Source: Flammeovirgaceae bacterium BBD 1991-12 (GTDB lineage: Bacteria > Bacteroidota > Bacteroidia > Cytophagales > Cyclobacteriaceae). Taken from it: a stretch of 64,000 bases of DNA. The DNA lies in the NCBI GenBank assembly GCA_001657315.1, contig LYSV01000014.1:28356-92355 (forward strand), read 5' to 3'. Both the position numbers and the translations under genes were made by a program. The notes under the pieces were generated by a model that searched no databases, was not told where the DNA came from, and saw only the letters and a list, made by a program, of their open reading frames with translations. Shown piece by piece: positions 51,481-61,963 of the stretch; position 1 is the first letter of the stretch, and each line of letters opens with the position of its first letter.

Positions 51481-54093
51481 ATGAAAGAGGCAACTATGGA
51501 AATCAATTTTGCGGGTCCGGCCGTAAGCGAACCTGATATTGAGCGCAAACCGCCTACAGCTGTATTTGCGCGTGAGGAGGTCTGGGAAAAAACGCTGGAG
51601 TGGTTCAATGGAGATGAACTGGCAGCCAACGTGTGGATCAACAAATACGCGCTGAAGGATTCGGAGGGGAATCTTTACGAGCGCTCACCCGACGATATGC
51701 ACCGGAGAATGGCCTCAGAAATTGCCCGGATAGAAAAGAATTATCCCAATCCTCTCCAGGAGGATGAAGTGTTCCAGGCCTTTGAACGATTCCGATACAT
51801 TGTTCCCCAGGGTGGATCTATGACGGGGTTGGGTAACCCTTTTCAGGTGGCATCTCTTTCCAACTGTTTTGTGGTAGGTGTCAACGGTAATGGCGACTCC
51901 TACGGAGGGATAATGAAAATAGACGAGGAACAGGTGCAGCTCATGAAAAGGAGAGGTGGTGTAGGACATGACCTTTCACACATCAGGCCTAAAGGCAGCC
52001 CGGTGATGAACAGCGCGCTCACCTCCACGGGTGTGGTGCCCTTTATGGAACGCTATTCAAATTCCACACGGGAAGTAGCCCAAGACGGTCGCAGAGGAGC
52101 GCTGATGCTCTCTATTTCGGTGAAACATCCTGACGTGGAGGACTTTATAGATGTGAAGCTGGATGGCAAAAAAGTGACTGGTGCGAATGTATCAGTAAAA
52201 ATTGATGACGACTTTATGCATGCCGTAGAAAACGATACCACCTATGTCCTGCAATATCCGGTAGATTCCCCGGCGGACAGTGACCCCCACACCGTAGTGG
52301 AGATAGATGCCCGAAAGCTTTGGCAAAAGATCGTTCACAATGCCTGGGAATCCGGTGAGCCCGGGATTTTGTTCTGGGATACGGTCATTAAAGAGTCGAT
52401 CCCGGACTGCTATGCTGATTTTGGCTTTGGCACTGTATCCACCAATCCCTGTGGAGAAATACCGCTTTGTCCTTACGATAGTTGCCGGCTGGTGGCGATC
52501 AACCTGTTCAGTTTTGTAAAGGATCCGTTCACGGAAAACTCTTTGTTTGACTTTGATCTGTTCCGCCGGTATGTCCATATCGGTCAGCGTATCATGGACG
52601 ATATCGTTGATCTGGAGGTCGAAAAAATTGACACGATCCTGAAAAAGATCAACGCAGATCCTCAAACACCGGAAGTAAAAAGGACGGAGGCCAATTTGTG
52701 GAAAAAGATAAAAAACAAGTGTATTGAAGGACGAAGAACGGGCCTGGGCATAACGGCTGAAGGGGACATGCTGGCGGCGCTTGGGTTGCGCTATGCTTCG
52801 GACGAGGCGATCGCATTTTCTGAAAAGGTCCACAAGACCCTGGCCGTAGAAGCCTATCGTGCATCGGTAGATATGGCAAGGGAGCGTGGATCATTTCCGG
52901 CGTGGGATACTAAAAGAGAAAAAGACAACCCGTTCATTAACCGGATCAAAAATGAAGACCCTGCCCTTTATCAGGAAATGGTTGAACATGGGCGCAGAAA
53001 TATTGCCCTGCTGACCATAGCACCGACAGGCTCCACCAGCCTGATGACACAGACCACTTCCGGTATTGAGCCGGTTTTCACAATATCATATAAAAGACGA
53101 ACCAAGGTAAACGCCGAAACCGTAGATCAAAGTGAGGTGGATTTTACGGATGAGTCCGGTGACCAGTGGATAGAGCATAATGTTTTCCATCATCATTTTA
53201 TCACCTGGATGAAAAGCAGAGGCATTGCTCTTGACAAAGCGCTGAAAAGCAAAGAAGAAGAACTCAATGCCCTGATCAGAGAGTCCCCCTATCATAAGGC
53301 CACTGCCAACGATGTGGACTGGATCAGCAAAGTAAGGATGCAGGGTGTCATACAGAAGTGGGTAGATCATTCTATAAGCGTGACGGTTAACGTGCCCAAT
53401 GATGCTCCTGAAGAGCTTATTGGTAATATTTACATGACAGCGTGGAAAAGCGGATGTAAGGGGATAACGGTCTATCGAGACGGGTCGAGGTCGGGTGTGT
53501 TGATATCTGACGCTGACAGCAAGACTCCAGATCATCTTTTTTCCGAAACAAAACCTCCGAAGAGACCCGGCTCCCTGGAGGCGAGGATCATCCGGTTCAA
53601 CAATAACCATGAAAAGTGGATAGCAGTAGTGGGGATCTATGACGACCGGCCTTACGAGATATTTACGGGTAAAGCTGAGGACTCTCTGGCTATTTTGAGT
53701 GCCGTGGACAAAGGGTGGGTGATCAAAAACAGGATGCAAAACGGTAAAAGCCGCTATGACTTTCAATACGAGGACCGCGATGGCTACAAGATAACCATAG
53801 AAGGGCTGTCACGGTCGTTCGACGAGGAATACTGGAATTACGCCAAGCTGATCTCCGGCATTCTGCGCCATGGGATGCCTCTGAAATTTGTGATCAACCT
53901 GATCTCCAATCTGAACCTACAGGGCGAATCACTGAATACATGGAAAAACGGGGTGATCAGGGCGCTGAAACGGTTCATTCCAGATGGCACGGCACCAGTG
54001 GAAAATATTTGCCCGGAATGCGAAGAGCAATCCATGGTATTTGAAGAGGGATGTCTTTCCTGCAAAAGTTGTGGTTATACAAAATGCGAATAG
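51481..54093 (+). CDS. nrdJ: Adenosylcobalamin-dependent ribonucleoside-diphosphate reductase (class II)
   Basis: 870 aa. Characteristic motifs: SLSNCFVVGVNGNGDSYGGI near residues 120-140, RRGGVGHDLSHIRPKG, STNPCGEIPLCPYDSCRLVAINL at the active site, APTGSTSLMTQTTSGIEP, and a C-terminal cysteine cluster, CPEC (844-847), CLSC (858-861), Cys864 and Cys869. It makes deoxynucleotides from ribonucleotides with or without oxygen. A second ATG at 51496 is possible. The hemolysin III gene follows 42 bp downstream. Confidence 0.95.
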   Translation: MKEATMEINFAGPAVSEPDIERKPPTAVFAREEVWEKTLEWFNGDELAANVWINKYALKDSEGNLYERSPDDMHRRMASEIARIEKNYPNPLQEDEVFQAFERFRYIVPQGGSMTGLGNPFQVASLSNCFVVGVNGNGDSYGGIMKIDEEQVQLMKRRGGVGHDLSHIRPKGSPVMNSALTSTGVVPFMERYSNSTREVAQDGRRGALMLSISVKHPDVEDFIDVKLDGKKVTGANVSVKIDDDFMHAVENDTTYVLQYPVDSPADSDPHTVVEIDARKLWQKIVHNAWESGEPGILFWDTVIKESIPDCYADFGFGTVSTNPCGEIPLCPYDSCRLVAINLFSFVKDPFTENSLFDFDLFRRYVHIGQRIMDDIVDLEVEKIDTILKKINADPQTPEVKRTEANLWKKIKNKCIEGRRTGLGITAEGDMLAALGLRYASDEAIAFSEKVHKTLAVEAYRASVDMARERGSFPAWDTKREKDNPFINRIKNEDPALYQEMVEHGRRNIALLTIAPTGSTSLMTQTTSGIEPVFTISYKRRTKVNAETVDQSEVDFTDESGDQWIEHNVFHHHFITWMKSRGIALDKALKSKEEELNALIRESPYHKATANDVDWISKVRMQGVIQKWVDHSISVTVNVPNDAPEELIGNIYMTAWKSGCKGITVYRDGSRSGVLISDADSKTPDHLFSETKPPKRPGSLEARIIRFNNNHEKWIAVVGIYDDRPYEIFTGKAEDSLAILSAVDKGWVIKNRMQNGKSRYDFQYEDRDGYKITIEGLSRSFDEEYWNYAKLISGILRHGMPLKFVINLISNLNLQGESLNTWKNGVIRALKRFIPDGTAPVENICPECEEQSMVFEEGCLSCKSCGYTKCE

Positions 54094-54135
54094 TGCAGTG
54101 AACGTTACAGGATAAGGGGAGAATAACATAGGGAA

Positions 54136-54807
54136 ATGATGAAACGGACGGGAGGTGCCCTTGCCCATGGAAAACCCTATTCATGGCAGGAAGAATTGGC
54201 CAATAGCGTTACACACGGGATCGGGACAGGGTTAAGTATAGCAGGCCTGATCATTTTGGTGGTACTGGCAGTAAAACAAGGCAGTGTATGGCATGTTGTA
54301 AGCTTCAGCATTTACGGAAGCTCTCTTATTCTTCTCTATCTGGCCTCTACTTTGTATCACAGTTTTCAAAAACCAAGGCTAAAACATGTATTCAGAGTAT
54401 TGGACCATTCGGCTATCTACGTGCTTATCGCGGGCACGTACACTCCGTTTATGCTGGTGAGCCTTCGGGGACCATGGGGATGGTCTTTGTTCAGCGTGGT
54501 CTGGGGGCTGGCCGTCGCCGGCATCCTGTTCAAATCCTTGTTTATCAGCCGGTTTGAACGACTATCTCTGGTAGTTTACCTCCTCATGGGTTGGCTGGGT
54601 CTTATAGCAGCGAGACAAATGTGGATGGAAATTCCAACCGGCGGCCTTATATGGCTGGTGGCCGGCGGAGTATTTTACTCACTGGGGGTAATATTCTACC
54701 AGTGGCGATTATTCCCTTATCATCATGCGGTCTGGCATTTGTTTGTACTGGCGGGCAGTATCTGTCACTATTTTTCTGTTTTGCTGTATGTGCTTCCGGC
54801 ACAGTGA
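54136..54807 (+). CDS. Hemolysin III family membrane protein (PAQR fold)
   Basis: 223 aa, seven membrane helices. Hallmarks: NSVTHGIGTGLSIAGL at the first helix, the SxxLYHSF motif (STLYHSFQKPRLKHVFR), DHSAIYVLIAGTYTPF, and HHAVWHLFVLAGSICHYFSVLLYV, giving the metal-binding His set of the PAQR/HlyIII family. The role in bacteria is uncertain. Likely cotranscribed with nrdJ. Confidence 0.9.
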   Translation: MMKRTGGALAHGKPYSWQEELANSVTHGIGTGLSIAGLIILVVLAVKQGSVWHVVSFSIYGSSLILLYLASTLYHSFQKPRLKHVFRVLDHSAIYVLIAGTYTPFMLVSLRGPWGWSLFSVVWGLAVAGILFKSLFISRFERLSLVVYLLMGWLGLIAARQMWMEIPTGGLIWLVAGGVFYSLGVIFYQWRLFPYHHAVWHLFVLAGSICHYFSVLLYVLPAQ

Positions 54808-54849
54808 CCCGGCTACACAGGTGAGATACAGACGTTCTATCCTAATATG

Positions 54850-54915
54850 GCGCTTCTCGCAAAGGCCGCAAAGGTGCAGTCGCAAAGATCGCAGATTTAC
54901 TTTGCGTCCTAAGTG
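54850..54915. repeat. Cluster of CGCAAAG repeats
   Basis: CGCAAAGG, CGCAAAGG, CGCAAAGA and an inverted CTTTGCG within 60 bp, between the convergent hemolysin III and Rrf2 genes. Similar CGCAAAG runs are seen in many Bacteroidetes intergenic regions. Confidence 0.5.
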
Positions 54916-54949
54916 CTCATTATCTCCTTTATGTGAAAACGAAGAGTAT

Positions 54950-55384
54950 CTATGAATAACTGACAAAGGAGCGTCCATTCTCTACATCCTCACAAAGCTC
55001 AGCGAGACTTTTGGAGTTCAGCAGCTCCCGGGTCTTTTCCTTTACGATCTTGTATTCAAAATGAACAGGGCACGGCTTTTTGTCCGAACACGTCTTGAAG
55101 CCTATCCCACACCGATCGAAAATATCGAGTCCATCAATGATCTCCACGATTTTCACCAGTTTCAGGCGTTTGGGTGACTGATTGAGTATAAACCCACCAT
55201 TCGGACCTTTGATGGAAGTAAGTATCTTATATTTCACCAGCGTTTGAAGGATCTTACTTAAAAAATGCAGGGGAATCTGCTGGGAGTCAGCAATTTCCTT
55301 CAGGCTGACGGCTGTCTTTTCTTTGGAATGCATGGTGATATACAAAGTGGCCTGTAGTGCATATTGGCAGGATCTTGAGAACAT
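54950..55384 (-). CDS. Rrf2-family regulator with three-cysteine cluster motif
   Basis: 144 aa. A winged helix (SLKEIADSQQIPLHFLSKILQTL, then NGGFILNQSPKRLKLVKIVEIIDG) as in IscR/NsrR. Cys92, Cys99 and Cys105 (C-x6-C-x5-C) match the cluster-ligand spacing of these regulators, so it may sense Fe-S status or nitric oxide. Targets are unknown; it is convergent with nrdJ-hlyIII. Confidence 0.88.
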   Translation of the reverse strand: MFSRSCQYALQATLYITMHSKEKTAVSLKEIADSQQIPLHFLSKILQTLVKYKILTSIKGPNGGFILNQSPKRLKLVKIVEIIDGLDIFDRCGIGFKTCSDKKPCPVHFEYKIVKEKTRELLNSKSLAELCEDVENGRSFVSYS

Positions 55385-55507
55385 AGTTATGGCAGAAGTA
55401 ACAGACGGATTTTAGTGACCCCGGATATTGTACTTAACAAATGTAAAGAATCTGACGAAAACAAGAGCGCTTGCTCAGGGTATCAAAAGTATCAATATCC
55501 AATGTCC

Positions 55508-55557
55508 TGATAGTTGATAGTCCAAAGTAACAGCGTGCTATAGACTATCAACTATCA
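55508..55557. repeat. 15-bp inverted repeat, TGATAGTTGATAGTC
   Basis: Arms 55508-55522 and 55543-55557 pair perfectly, with a 20-base loop. It is 8 bp after the tricorn-protease stop codon, and may serve as its terminator. A related CAACTATCAACC lies at about 63128-63139, near the LysR gene. Confidence 0.75.
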
Positions 55558-55565
55558 ACTCAGGA

Positions 55566-58500
55566 CTATTTATTCACTCTGTCGGGATAGGCCGGACGTT
55601 TTGGTGTAACCGGTGGATTTTCCTTCAACTGCTGCAGAACGATCTCTATGGCCTTTTCCAGTTGCGGGTCTTTCCCGGCGATCAGATCAGCGGGCCATTG
55701 TTCCACCTCAATATCAGGCGGCACACCCACATTTTCTACGATAAAGCCATCTTTTGTCCATATCGCCAGGTTCGGCGCAGTGACGGACCCCCCATCTATA
55801 AACTCCGGGAACCCGAGGATACCCACGAGGCCTCCCCATGTTCTTTTACCCACTATGGTGCCTACATTGAACTTTCTGAACATCCACGGGAACATATCTC
55901 CTCCCGATCCGGCATTTTCATCTATGATCAGCACCTTGGGGCCCTGAATGGAAGCACTGGGAGTTTTAAGGTCTCCTCCGTGCCTGAAATTCCAGTAAGC
56001 CTGATACGGCCTGAGCAAAATGTCCACATAATAGTCGGCAATAAGGCCTCCACCGTTATACCGCTCATCCACGATGATGGCTTTTTTATCAGCCTGTGGG
56101 AAAAAATATCGCTTAAAGTATTCATGACCCGCCGCGGCTGTGTTGGGTACATATACATAGGCTACCTGACCATCTGTAGCCGCATGTACCTTCTTCAGAT
56201 TACCCTCTACCCAATCACGATTGCGCAGGGCAGCTTCATTGGAAATCGGGGTCACCTTTACCACACGTGAGCCGGAAAGGTCCGGGTTCGGCCCAACCGT
56301 CAGCTCCACGATCTTTCCTGATCTGTGTTCAAAAAGGCTGAAGATGTTCATATCAGCGGTGAGCTCGGTACCATCCACAGCGAGAAGGTAATCACCGGCC
56401 TTTACATTGATCCCGGGCTCGGTGAGAGGAGAGACAAGGTTGGGATTCCAGTTCAACCCTCCGTATATCTTCTCAAAACGATAGCGGTTGTTCTGAATAA
56501 CATAATCCGCGCCCAGCAGGCCTCCTGGAATATTGTCATTGTCATTCAGGAAGTCCCCATAGTTGGAAAGCCTGTGATGCCCCACACGAAGCTCACTGCA
56601 CATCCATTGTATAAGCCTGTTCAGATCATTTCTACAGGCCATATCAGGCAGGAACACCTCATATTTCTTTTTCATCGCCTCCCAATCCACACCGTGCATA
56701 TCAGGATCGTAAAAGTAGTCCCGGTTCACACGCCACGCTTCGTAGAACATATTGGGCCACTCCACAGCAGGATCGGTCTTAAGTTGTATGGCGCCTACCT
56801 TCAACTCCTTGCCGTTTTCCGATTTATTGCCGGTACCGGTGATATACCATTTGCGACCGGCCACATAGAGCATTTTTTCCCTGCTGCCAGCGATCATGTA
56901 GTTGTTCACCTTCATCAGCGCTTCAGCCTCCTGCTTGTCCATGTCATACACCTGCAATTTGCCCGATGTGTTTTCTATGTAAAACAGTTTTCCTTCCTTT
57001 CCAAACTGCAGATTGCGGTAAGCTCCGGCTTTAAGCGGTACATCTATGATGCGATCCCCTATTCCTTCTATGTCAATCTTTGTATCCTTTTTCTCAGTCT
57101 GATCCTTTTTGTCGGATTTGCTCTTTTTTGAAGTTTCTTCCTTATCTTCTTCCTGTTCCTTTGGTTCCTCCTCATCACTTTTTTTGCTGAATGGAGATAA
57201 CTCATCGTTCTGCAATGTGACCAGATATACGGAGCTCGTCATCTTCATGTCCTGATTGGACTGGTCAAACCAGTTGATCACGGGGCCGGCATCGGTGGAA
57301 GCCAGGAAACACAGGTACTTTCCGGAAGGATCAAAAGTTGGTGAAGAGGCGTTGCTCAACCCATCCGTGACAGCATGACGGGTGCCTGTTTCAAGTGAGT
57401 ACAGATACACCCGTTCGTAATTGGACCCGATGATCTTTGTATAGGTGATCCATTTTGAATCAGATGTCCAGTCTCCAAACAGATCCCTGAAAGGGCCAGG
57501 CATGTACATTTCATCCTCATCGATCTTACGGACTGATCCCGAGGCAACAGTGAGGAGGTAAAGACCCCGGCCGTTGTCTACAAAAGCGATGTGTTTGCTA
57601 TCAGGCGACCATTTTGGGTAAGCATAAAACCCTGAACCGTCCAGTGGGATCTTCTGCACAGTTCCCTTGCCATCCTGCTGACGAATGTGCAGCGCATACT
57701 CGCCGGATTCATCTGAAAAATACGCTATGGATCTGCCATCAGGTGACCATGCCGGATATTTTTCGTGCACACCGGGAGTCTGCGTGAGATTTCTGGGATC
57801 TCCCTTTTCCTGAGGAACTGTCACGATATCCCCTCTGAAACCAAATACTGCCCTGCTTCCTGAAGGAGATATGTCTGCACTCCTTATATACTTTGCGCCT
57901 GATACAAATCGGGGTCTAAGCTCCTGCAGATCCGCTGAGATGCCTATTCTGAGCCTGTCAGCGCTGTTGCTGCTGAGGTCATAGATATGCAGATGTCCTG
58001 CCTGTTCGTAAATGATCCGGTTCCCACCTCCTGAGGCCCATAGAACAGGAAAATCCTGATGATCGGTCAACCTTTCCACGCTGCGGGTGGATACGTCATA
58101 GCTGTACAGATTGAATTCACCATCACGATCGCTGGTGAAATACACCTTATTCCCTATCCACACAGGATGCGTATCATTGGCGCCTCCTTCGGGTTTAGGG
58201 ATCTCCACCACACTGTGATCCTCCATGGAAAATATCCATATCCTGGAGACCGTGCCTCCCCTGTAATCCTTCCATTGGTTAAAAACTTCCCGTCCTGGTA
58301 TGTAGGCTATATATTTTCCATCCGGTGAATATGACGCCCGGTGACCATAAGGGATCTTAAGTTTTTTCGGGAAGCCTCCCTCTGGCGTGACAGTGTAAAA
58401 CTGAGTATACCGGCGTGTATGAACTGTACGTCGTGTAGCAAAAAGAATATCTCCGTCCGAAGTGAAACCCCTGACAAGATCAAAACCCGGATGCCAGGTG

Positions 58501-58811
58501 ATCCTTTTGGGGATACCTCCGGTTACGGGTACGGTGAATACATCAGTATTTCCATCATAGGAAGCACTGAAGGCTATGATCTTCCCATCAGGGGAGAAAA
58601 AGGGATCCGATTCTATGCCCTCATCGATCGTCAGACGGACAGGCGATGATCCGTCATGGTTGGCGACCCAAAGATCCTGGGCATAGATAAACGCAATTTT
58701 ACTTTCACTGATCGCGGGCTGCGTCAGGAACCGGCTGTCTTCCGGATCTATGGCGTGAACCATGCTGAAAAACGACAAAACAAAACAGAAGAGTAGAAAT
58801 GTTCTTTTCAT
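55566..58811 (-). CDS. S41-family protease, tricorn-like
   Basis: 1081 aa with a signal peptide (about 1-20, ending VHA). A six-bladed WD40-like propeller (TolB repeats; SPDGKIIAFSASYDGNTDVF and similar) covers residues about 30-540. A charged low-complexity stretch follows (about 545-600). Then come the C1 domain, a PDZ domain (about 755-855) and the S41 catalytic core with Ser969 in ENAGSGGDMFPW. This is the layout of tricorn-type proteases acting in the periplasm on short peptides. No peptide-uptake genes are adjacent. Confidence 0.92.
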   Translation of the reverse strand: MKRTFLLFCFVLSFFSMVHAIDPEDSRFLTQPAISESKIAFIYAQDLWVANHDGSSPVRLTIDEGIESDPFFSPDGKIIAFSASYDGNTDVFTVPVTGGIPKRITWHPGFDLVRGFTSDGDILFATRRTVHTRRYTQFYTVTPEGGFPKKLKIPYGHRASYSPDGKYIAYIPGREVFNQWKDYRGGTVSRIWIFSMEDHSVVEIPKPEGGANDTHPVWIGNKVYFTSDRDGEFNLYSYDVSTRSVERLTDHQDFPVLWASGGGNRIIYEQAGHLHIYDLSSNSADRLRIGISADLQELRPRFVSGAKYIRSADISPSGSRAVFGFRGDIVTVPQEKGDPRNLTQTPGVHEKYPAWSPDGRSIAYFSDESGEYALHIRQQDGKGTVQKIPLDGSGFYAYPKWSPDSKHIAFVDNGRGLYLLTVASGSVRKIDEDEMYMPGPFRDLFGDWTSDSKWITYTKIIGSNYERVYLYSLETGTRHAVTDGLSNASSPTFDPSGKYLCFLASTDAGPVINWFDQSNQDMKMTSSVYLVTLQNDELSPFSKKSDEEEPKEQEEDKEETSKKSKSDKKDQTEKKDTKIDIEGIGDRIIDVPLKAGAYRNLQFGKEGKLFYIENTSGKLQVYDMDKQEAEALMKVNNYMIAGSREKMLYVAGRKWYITGTGNKSENGKELKVGAIQLKTDPAVEWPNMFYEAWRVNRDYFYDPDMHGVDWEAMKKKYEVFLPDMACRNDLNRLIQWMCSELRVGHHRLSNYGDFLNDNDNIPGGLLGADYVIQNNRYRFEKIYGGLNWNPNLVSPLTEPGINVKAGDYLLAVDGTELTADMNIFSLFEHRSGKIVELTVGPNPDLSGSRVVKVTPISNEAALRNRDWVEGNLKKVHAATDGQVAYVYVPNTAAAGHEYFKRYFFPQADKKAIIVDERYNGGGLIADYYVDILLRPYQAYWNFRHGGDLKTPSASIQGPKVLIIDENAGSGGDMFPWMFRKFNVGTIVGKRTWGGLVGILGFPEFIDGGSVTAPNLAIWTKDGFIVENVGVPPDIEVEQWPADLIAGKDPQLEKAIEIVLQQLKENPPVTPKRPAYPDRVNK

Positions 58812-58954
58812 GGTGTCAGGAATTGTGATTGATTCATGGAAAATTTATTATGGGCAATTGGTTTGGTATCTTAAAAGCTACGAAAAGTTAGATGATATGG
58901 TGAACAATATTCTGTTTTCCTCATCACTTTGAAGTTTTGTACACACCCAATGGA

Positions 58955-60985
58955 TCAGACAAGGCCCAGCAAACGGCCCTTTTCCACAGCCTCCCAGCGA
59001 GTGTGACATCCAAGACGATCAAACAGGTGACGAAGGTGCATGTCCACTGTGCGGGTGCTCCTTGAGAGTCTTGTGGCTATTTCCTTATTGGACAACCCCT
59101 GGGCCAGCAGGGTAAGTACGTCCTTCTGGCGCCCCGTCAGTAGCTCCTCATTGTATGACCGTTCCGGTTTCAACGGAGTGATCAGAGAGATGATTTTAGA
59201 AGAAAAAGGAGCGAGGCCCATAAGCTTTGCCTGACCAAGTACTTCCAGCAAAACCTGTCCTGCCTTTTCCGACTCTTTTTGCTGTAAAAGGCTCTTTCCT
59301 TTTAAATAATCGATCAGCAGGGTCTGGTAGGGTATGTTCAGCGGAGCAATATATTCCCTGGCTTCTGCAAAGTGGCACAAGGCCTGCTCTGACTGCCCGT
59401 TCATAAGAGCTTTCAGACCAAGTCCATATGCCATACAGCCCAATGCTTCATTGTTACCGGTCTCGCTGGATATAACAGAAAATATTTCCAGACATTTCCT
59501 CAGGCCGCTTCTGTCCCTCTGCTCTTCAAAAAAGAGCGCTGCATCCATCAGGCTGAGCAGAATATCATGCTTCTCCCGGGTCAAATGCCATTCATCCACT
59601 ATTTTTCTGTACCACTCACCTGCCCCTTTCAGATCACCCTTCAACTCGTTCGTCCTGGCCATGGGCAGATGAAGTATATGGTACATGATCTGGAATTGTT
59701 CTTTTTGGGAAAGGAAGATACCCTCCAGCGTATGTTTTTCTGCGGACCTCAGTTCTCCTCTCAGCGATTTTATGATGGCTATCACACAATGTGCCGTTGC
59801 TTTGGAAGGATTATTCACAGCGGGGTCCCTGATCAGATCAAGACTTACTTCTATGGCTTTCTTCCATTCACCCAGCCTTAGCAATATCCACGACAGGCAG
59901 CTATGGCACATTTGTGTCTGGGTATCCATTTTTTCAGTCCGGCAAAATCGTAAGGCTTCCTGGTACACCACTTTGGCCTGTGTATAATCAGAAGAATACT
60001 CATAGGTGCCGGCCAGTTTTCTGTAACACCAGGCAGCTGCCTCCAGCAGATTTTTCCTTAACGCCAGCTGCAGCGCCTCTTCCGCCATGGTATGCGCAGA
60101 CCTGCCTTCACCCGACATGGCCATGACATATGCTTTCATAGCCTGAGCCTTGCAGATCAGTTCGGTCTTACCGGCATGGTGTGCATCGGTCATAGCCTCA
60201 TTGGCAAATTCCAGTGCTGCCGACAGGTTGATCTCGTCAATGCCGCGGTTGGTCAGCGCCAGAAATTCCACGACAGATTCTTCGTACCGGCCCATCTCCC
60301 GAAAAAGCAGAGCTGCCTCCTTACGATATGTTTTGTAATGGCTCCAGCTGCCCTGTTTCGCATAGTCAATAGCCAGCGCTCTTGTAATGGACGCATAAAC
60401 TATCCTATTCTCCTTGACCACCGGCTTCTCCAGAAGGCTTTTTCTGGTCCTGATCGCCTCGTGGACCAGTCCACAGCATTCATATCCCTCTGTCAGGCTA
60501 TTCAATACCTTAACTTCCTCCTTTTCGGTCAGTGTATCCAAACGCAACAGTTTTTGTCCGGTACGGATAGCAGATCTGTAGCTTTGTTCCTGTCGATAGC
60601 GATCCAGAGCTTTCAGAAATGCCTCACAGGCCATTTTCTTTTTACCTGCCATCAGCCACAGATCTCCAACACTCTCCACATCACGGGACTTTCCATGAAA
60701 ATAAACAGCCAGCTCTTCAGCCGCCCTCACCTGTTCTGACCATCGGAATCCCCCCAGCAACGTGGCAATGACGCTTTCCTCGAGCCAGATCGTGTGCTGA
60801 TCCACCTGTATGAAAGGAAGCTGCATCAGATCATCCACTGTCTCGTGAGCACCCACCAGTTCCGACAGTTGAAACAGATCAATCCTGTCTTTCAGCAAGC
60901 AAAGGAACAAAATACCTTTCCGGGTATCCTTTGCAAGGTCTTCAGTAGCTGACTTATCCAATTCTGGTAAATCTGTGGTGTTCAC
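58955..60985 (-). CDS. TPR-LuxR transcriptional regulator
   Basis: 676 aa. The N-terminal 600 residues are helical repeats of TPR type (MAMSGEGRSAHTMAEEALQ, AAAWCYRKLAGTYEYSSDYTQ and others), with a LuxR helix-turn-helix at about 612-672 (LTGRQKDVLTLLAQGLSNKE, TRTVDMHLRHLFDRLGCHTR). It lacks a visible P-loop, so it is not a classical MalT ATPase. Effector and target are unknown. Confidence 0.85.
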   Translation of the reverse strand: MNTTDLPELDKSATEDLAKDTRKGILFLCLLKDRIDLFQLSELVGAHETVDDLMQLPFIQVDQHTIWLEESVIATLLGGFRWSEQVRAAEELAVYFHGKSRDVESVGDLWLMAGKKKMACEAFLKALDRYRQEQSYRSAIRTGQKLLRLDTLTEKEEVKVLNSLTEGYECCGLVHEAIRTRKSLLEKPVVKENRIVYASITRALAIDYAKQGSWSHYKTYRKEAALLFREMGRYEESVVEFLALTNRGIDEINLSAALEFANEAMTDAHHAGKTELICKAQAMKAYVMAMSGEGRSAHTMAEEALQLALRKNLLEAAAWCYRKLAGTYEYSSDYTQAKVVYQEALRFCRTEKMDTQTQMCHSCLSWILLRLGEWKKAIEVSLDLIRDPAVNNPSKATAHCVIAIIKSLRGELRSAEKHTLEGIFLSQKEQFQIMYHILHLPMARTNELKGDLKGAGEWYRKIVDEWHLTREKHDILLSLMDAALFFEEQRDRSGLRKCLEIFSVISSETGNNEALGCMAYGLGLKALMNGQSEQALCHFAEAREYIAPLNIPYQTLLIDYLKGKSLLQQKESEKAGQVLLEVLGQAKLMGLAPFSSKIISLITPLKPERSYNEELLTGRQKDVLTLLAQGLSNKEIATRLSRSTRTVDMHLRHLFDRLGCHTRWEAVEKGRLLGLV

Positions 60986-61092
60986 ATGGGATCAGGGTCT
61001 GGTTGTCCCCAATACGAAAGGTATTCGAGTCAGGTTGTTTCGTCCCGGGCACTATTTTGGTCAGTGCCAGTCACAGTTACAGGTCCAATGCC

Positions 61093-61956
61093 TCAAACAA
61101 AGCGTCTGACAATGTGCATCGTTTGACTAAGATAGCCACCACCGAACAGATTCACATGTACAAGCAATGGGTACAGGTTGTAAATATCCAGCCGTTCCTG
61201 CCAGCCGGGTGCCATGGGGCAGGCATTGTTGTACACCTCATAGAATTCAGCAGGCAACCTGCCGAAAAGCTGGGTCATGGCAACATCCATTTCACGATTG
61301 GCAAAAGACACTGCCGGATCGATCAGCGCGGGCATACCCTGTGAATCCGTCATAATGTTGCCGCTCCACAGATCTCCATGGATCAACGCCGGAGGTTCTG
61401 TGACCAACAAGTCTGGTAGCCGGGTATACAGCCGTTCAAATAATTGAACCGGTTCCTTACCCATCCGGTTATGATCCCTGGCCAGTTTGATCTGCGGGCC
61501 AAGCCGTGACCGTATAAAGAAATCCAGCCAGTCCGTACACGTATCATTGTACTGCTCCAGCGATCCCATGTAGTTATCATGATCCAGTCCATATTTGGTG
61601 GATGAGGTACTGTGTACGGCAGCAAGTCCATGGCCCAACTGTTCCCAGTAAGCTGGGGCTTTTATGGCACTTTCGATGAACTCCATGACAATGCAACTGT
61701 ATAGCTCACCCTCATACACTGCCCGTACCTCAGGGATGGTAAGCCCTTCAGCTTTATGGAGAAGTTCCAGCCCCAGTTTCTCTTTGGAGAACATTTTCGG
61801 ATACCGGGTAGCTGAATTCCATTTAATAAACACGGCCTCAGAGGAAGTAGTCAGCTTACCACCGTTATTGATACAACCACCTGATGCCGCCTGAAAGGAG
61901 ATGAGGGTGCCGAATTGTTCGGAGCAAAATTGTTGTATTTCACCAGGGATGTTCAT
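61093..61956 (-). CDS. Fructosamine kinase family protein
   Basis: 287 aa. Kinase-like motifs: VFIKWNSATRYPKMFSKEKLGLELL (Lys for ATP), LIHGDLWSGNIMTDSQG (catalytic Asp), and ALIDPAVSFANREMDVAMTQLF (metal-binding Asp). Proteins of this family phosphorylate fructosamines or ribulosamines so that glycated proteins are repaired. Same strand as the gamma-synthase gene that precedes it in transcription, 7 bp away. Confidence 0.88.
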   Translation of the reverse strand: MNIPGEIQQFCSEQFGTLISFQAASGGCINNGGKLTTSSEAVFIKWNSATRYPKMFSKEKLGLELLHKAEGLTIPEVRAVYEGELYSCIVMEFIESAIKAPAYWEQLGHGLAAVHSTSSTKYGLDHDNYMGSLEQYNDTCTDWLDFFIRSRLGPQIKLARDHNRMGKEPVQLFERLYTRLPDLLVTEPPALIHGDLWSGNIMTDSQGMPALIDPAVSFANREMDVAMTQLFGRLPAEFYEVYNNACPMAPGWQERLDIYNLYPLLVHVNLFGGGYLSQTMHIVRRFV

Positions 61957-61963
61957 GTATCAC

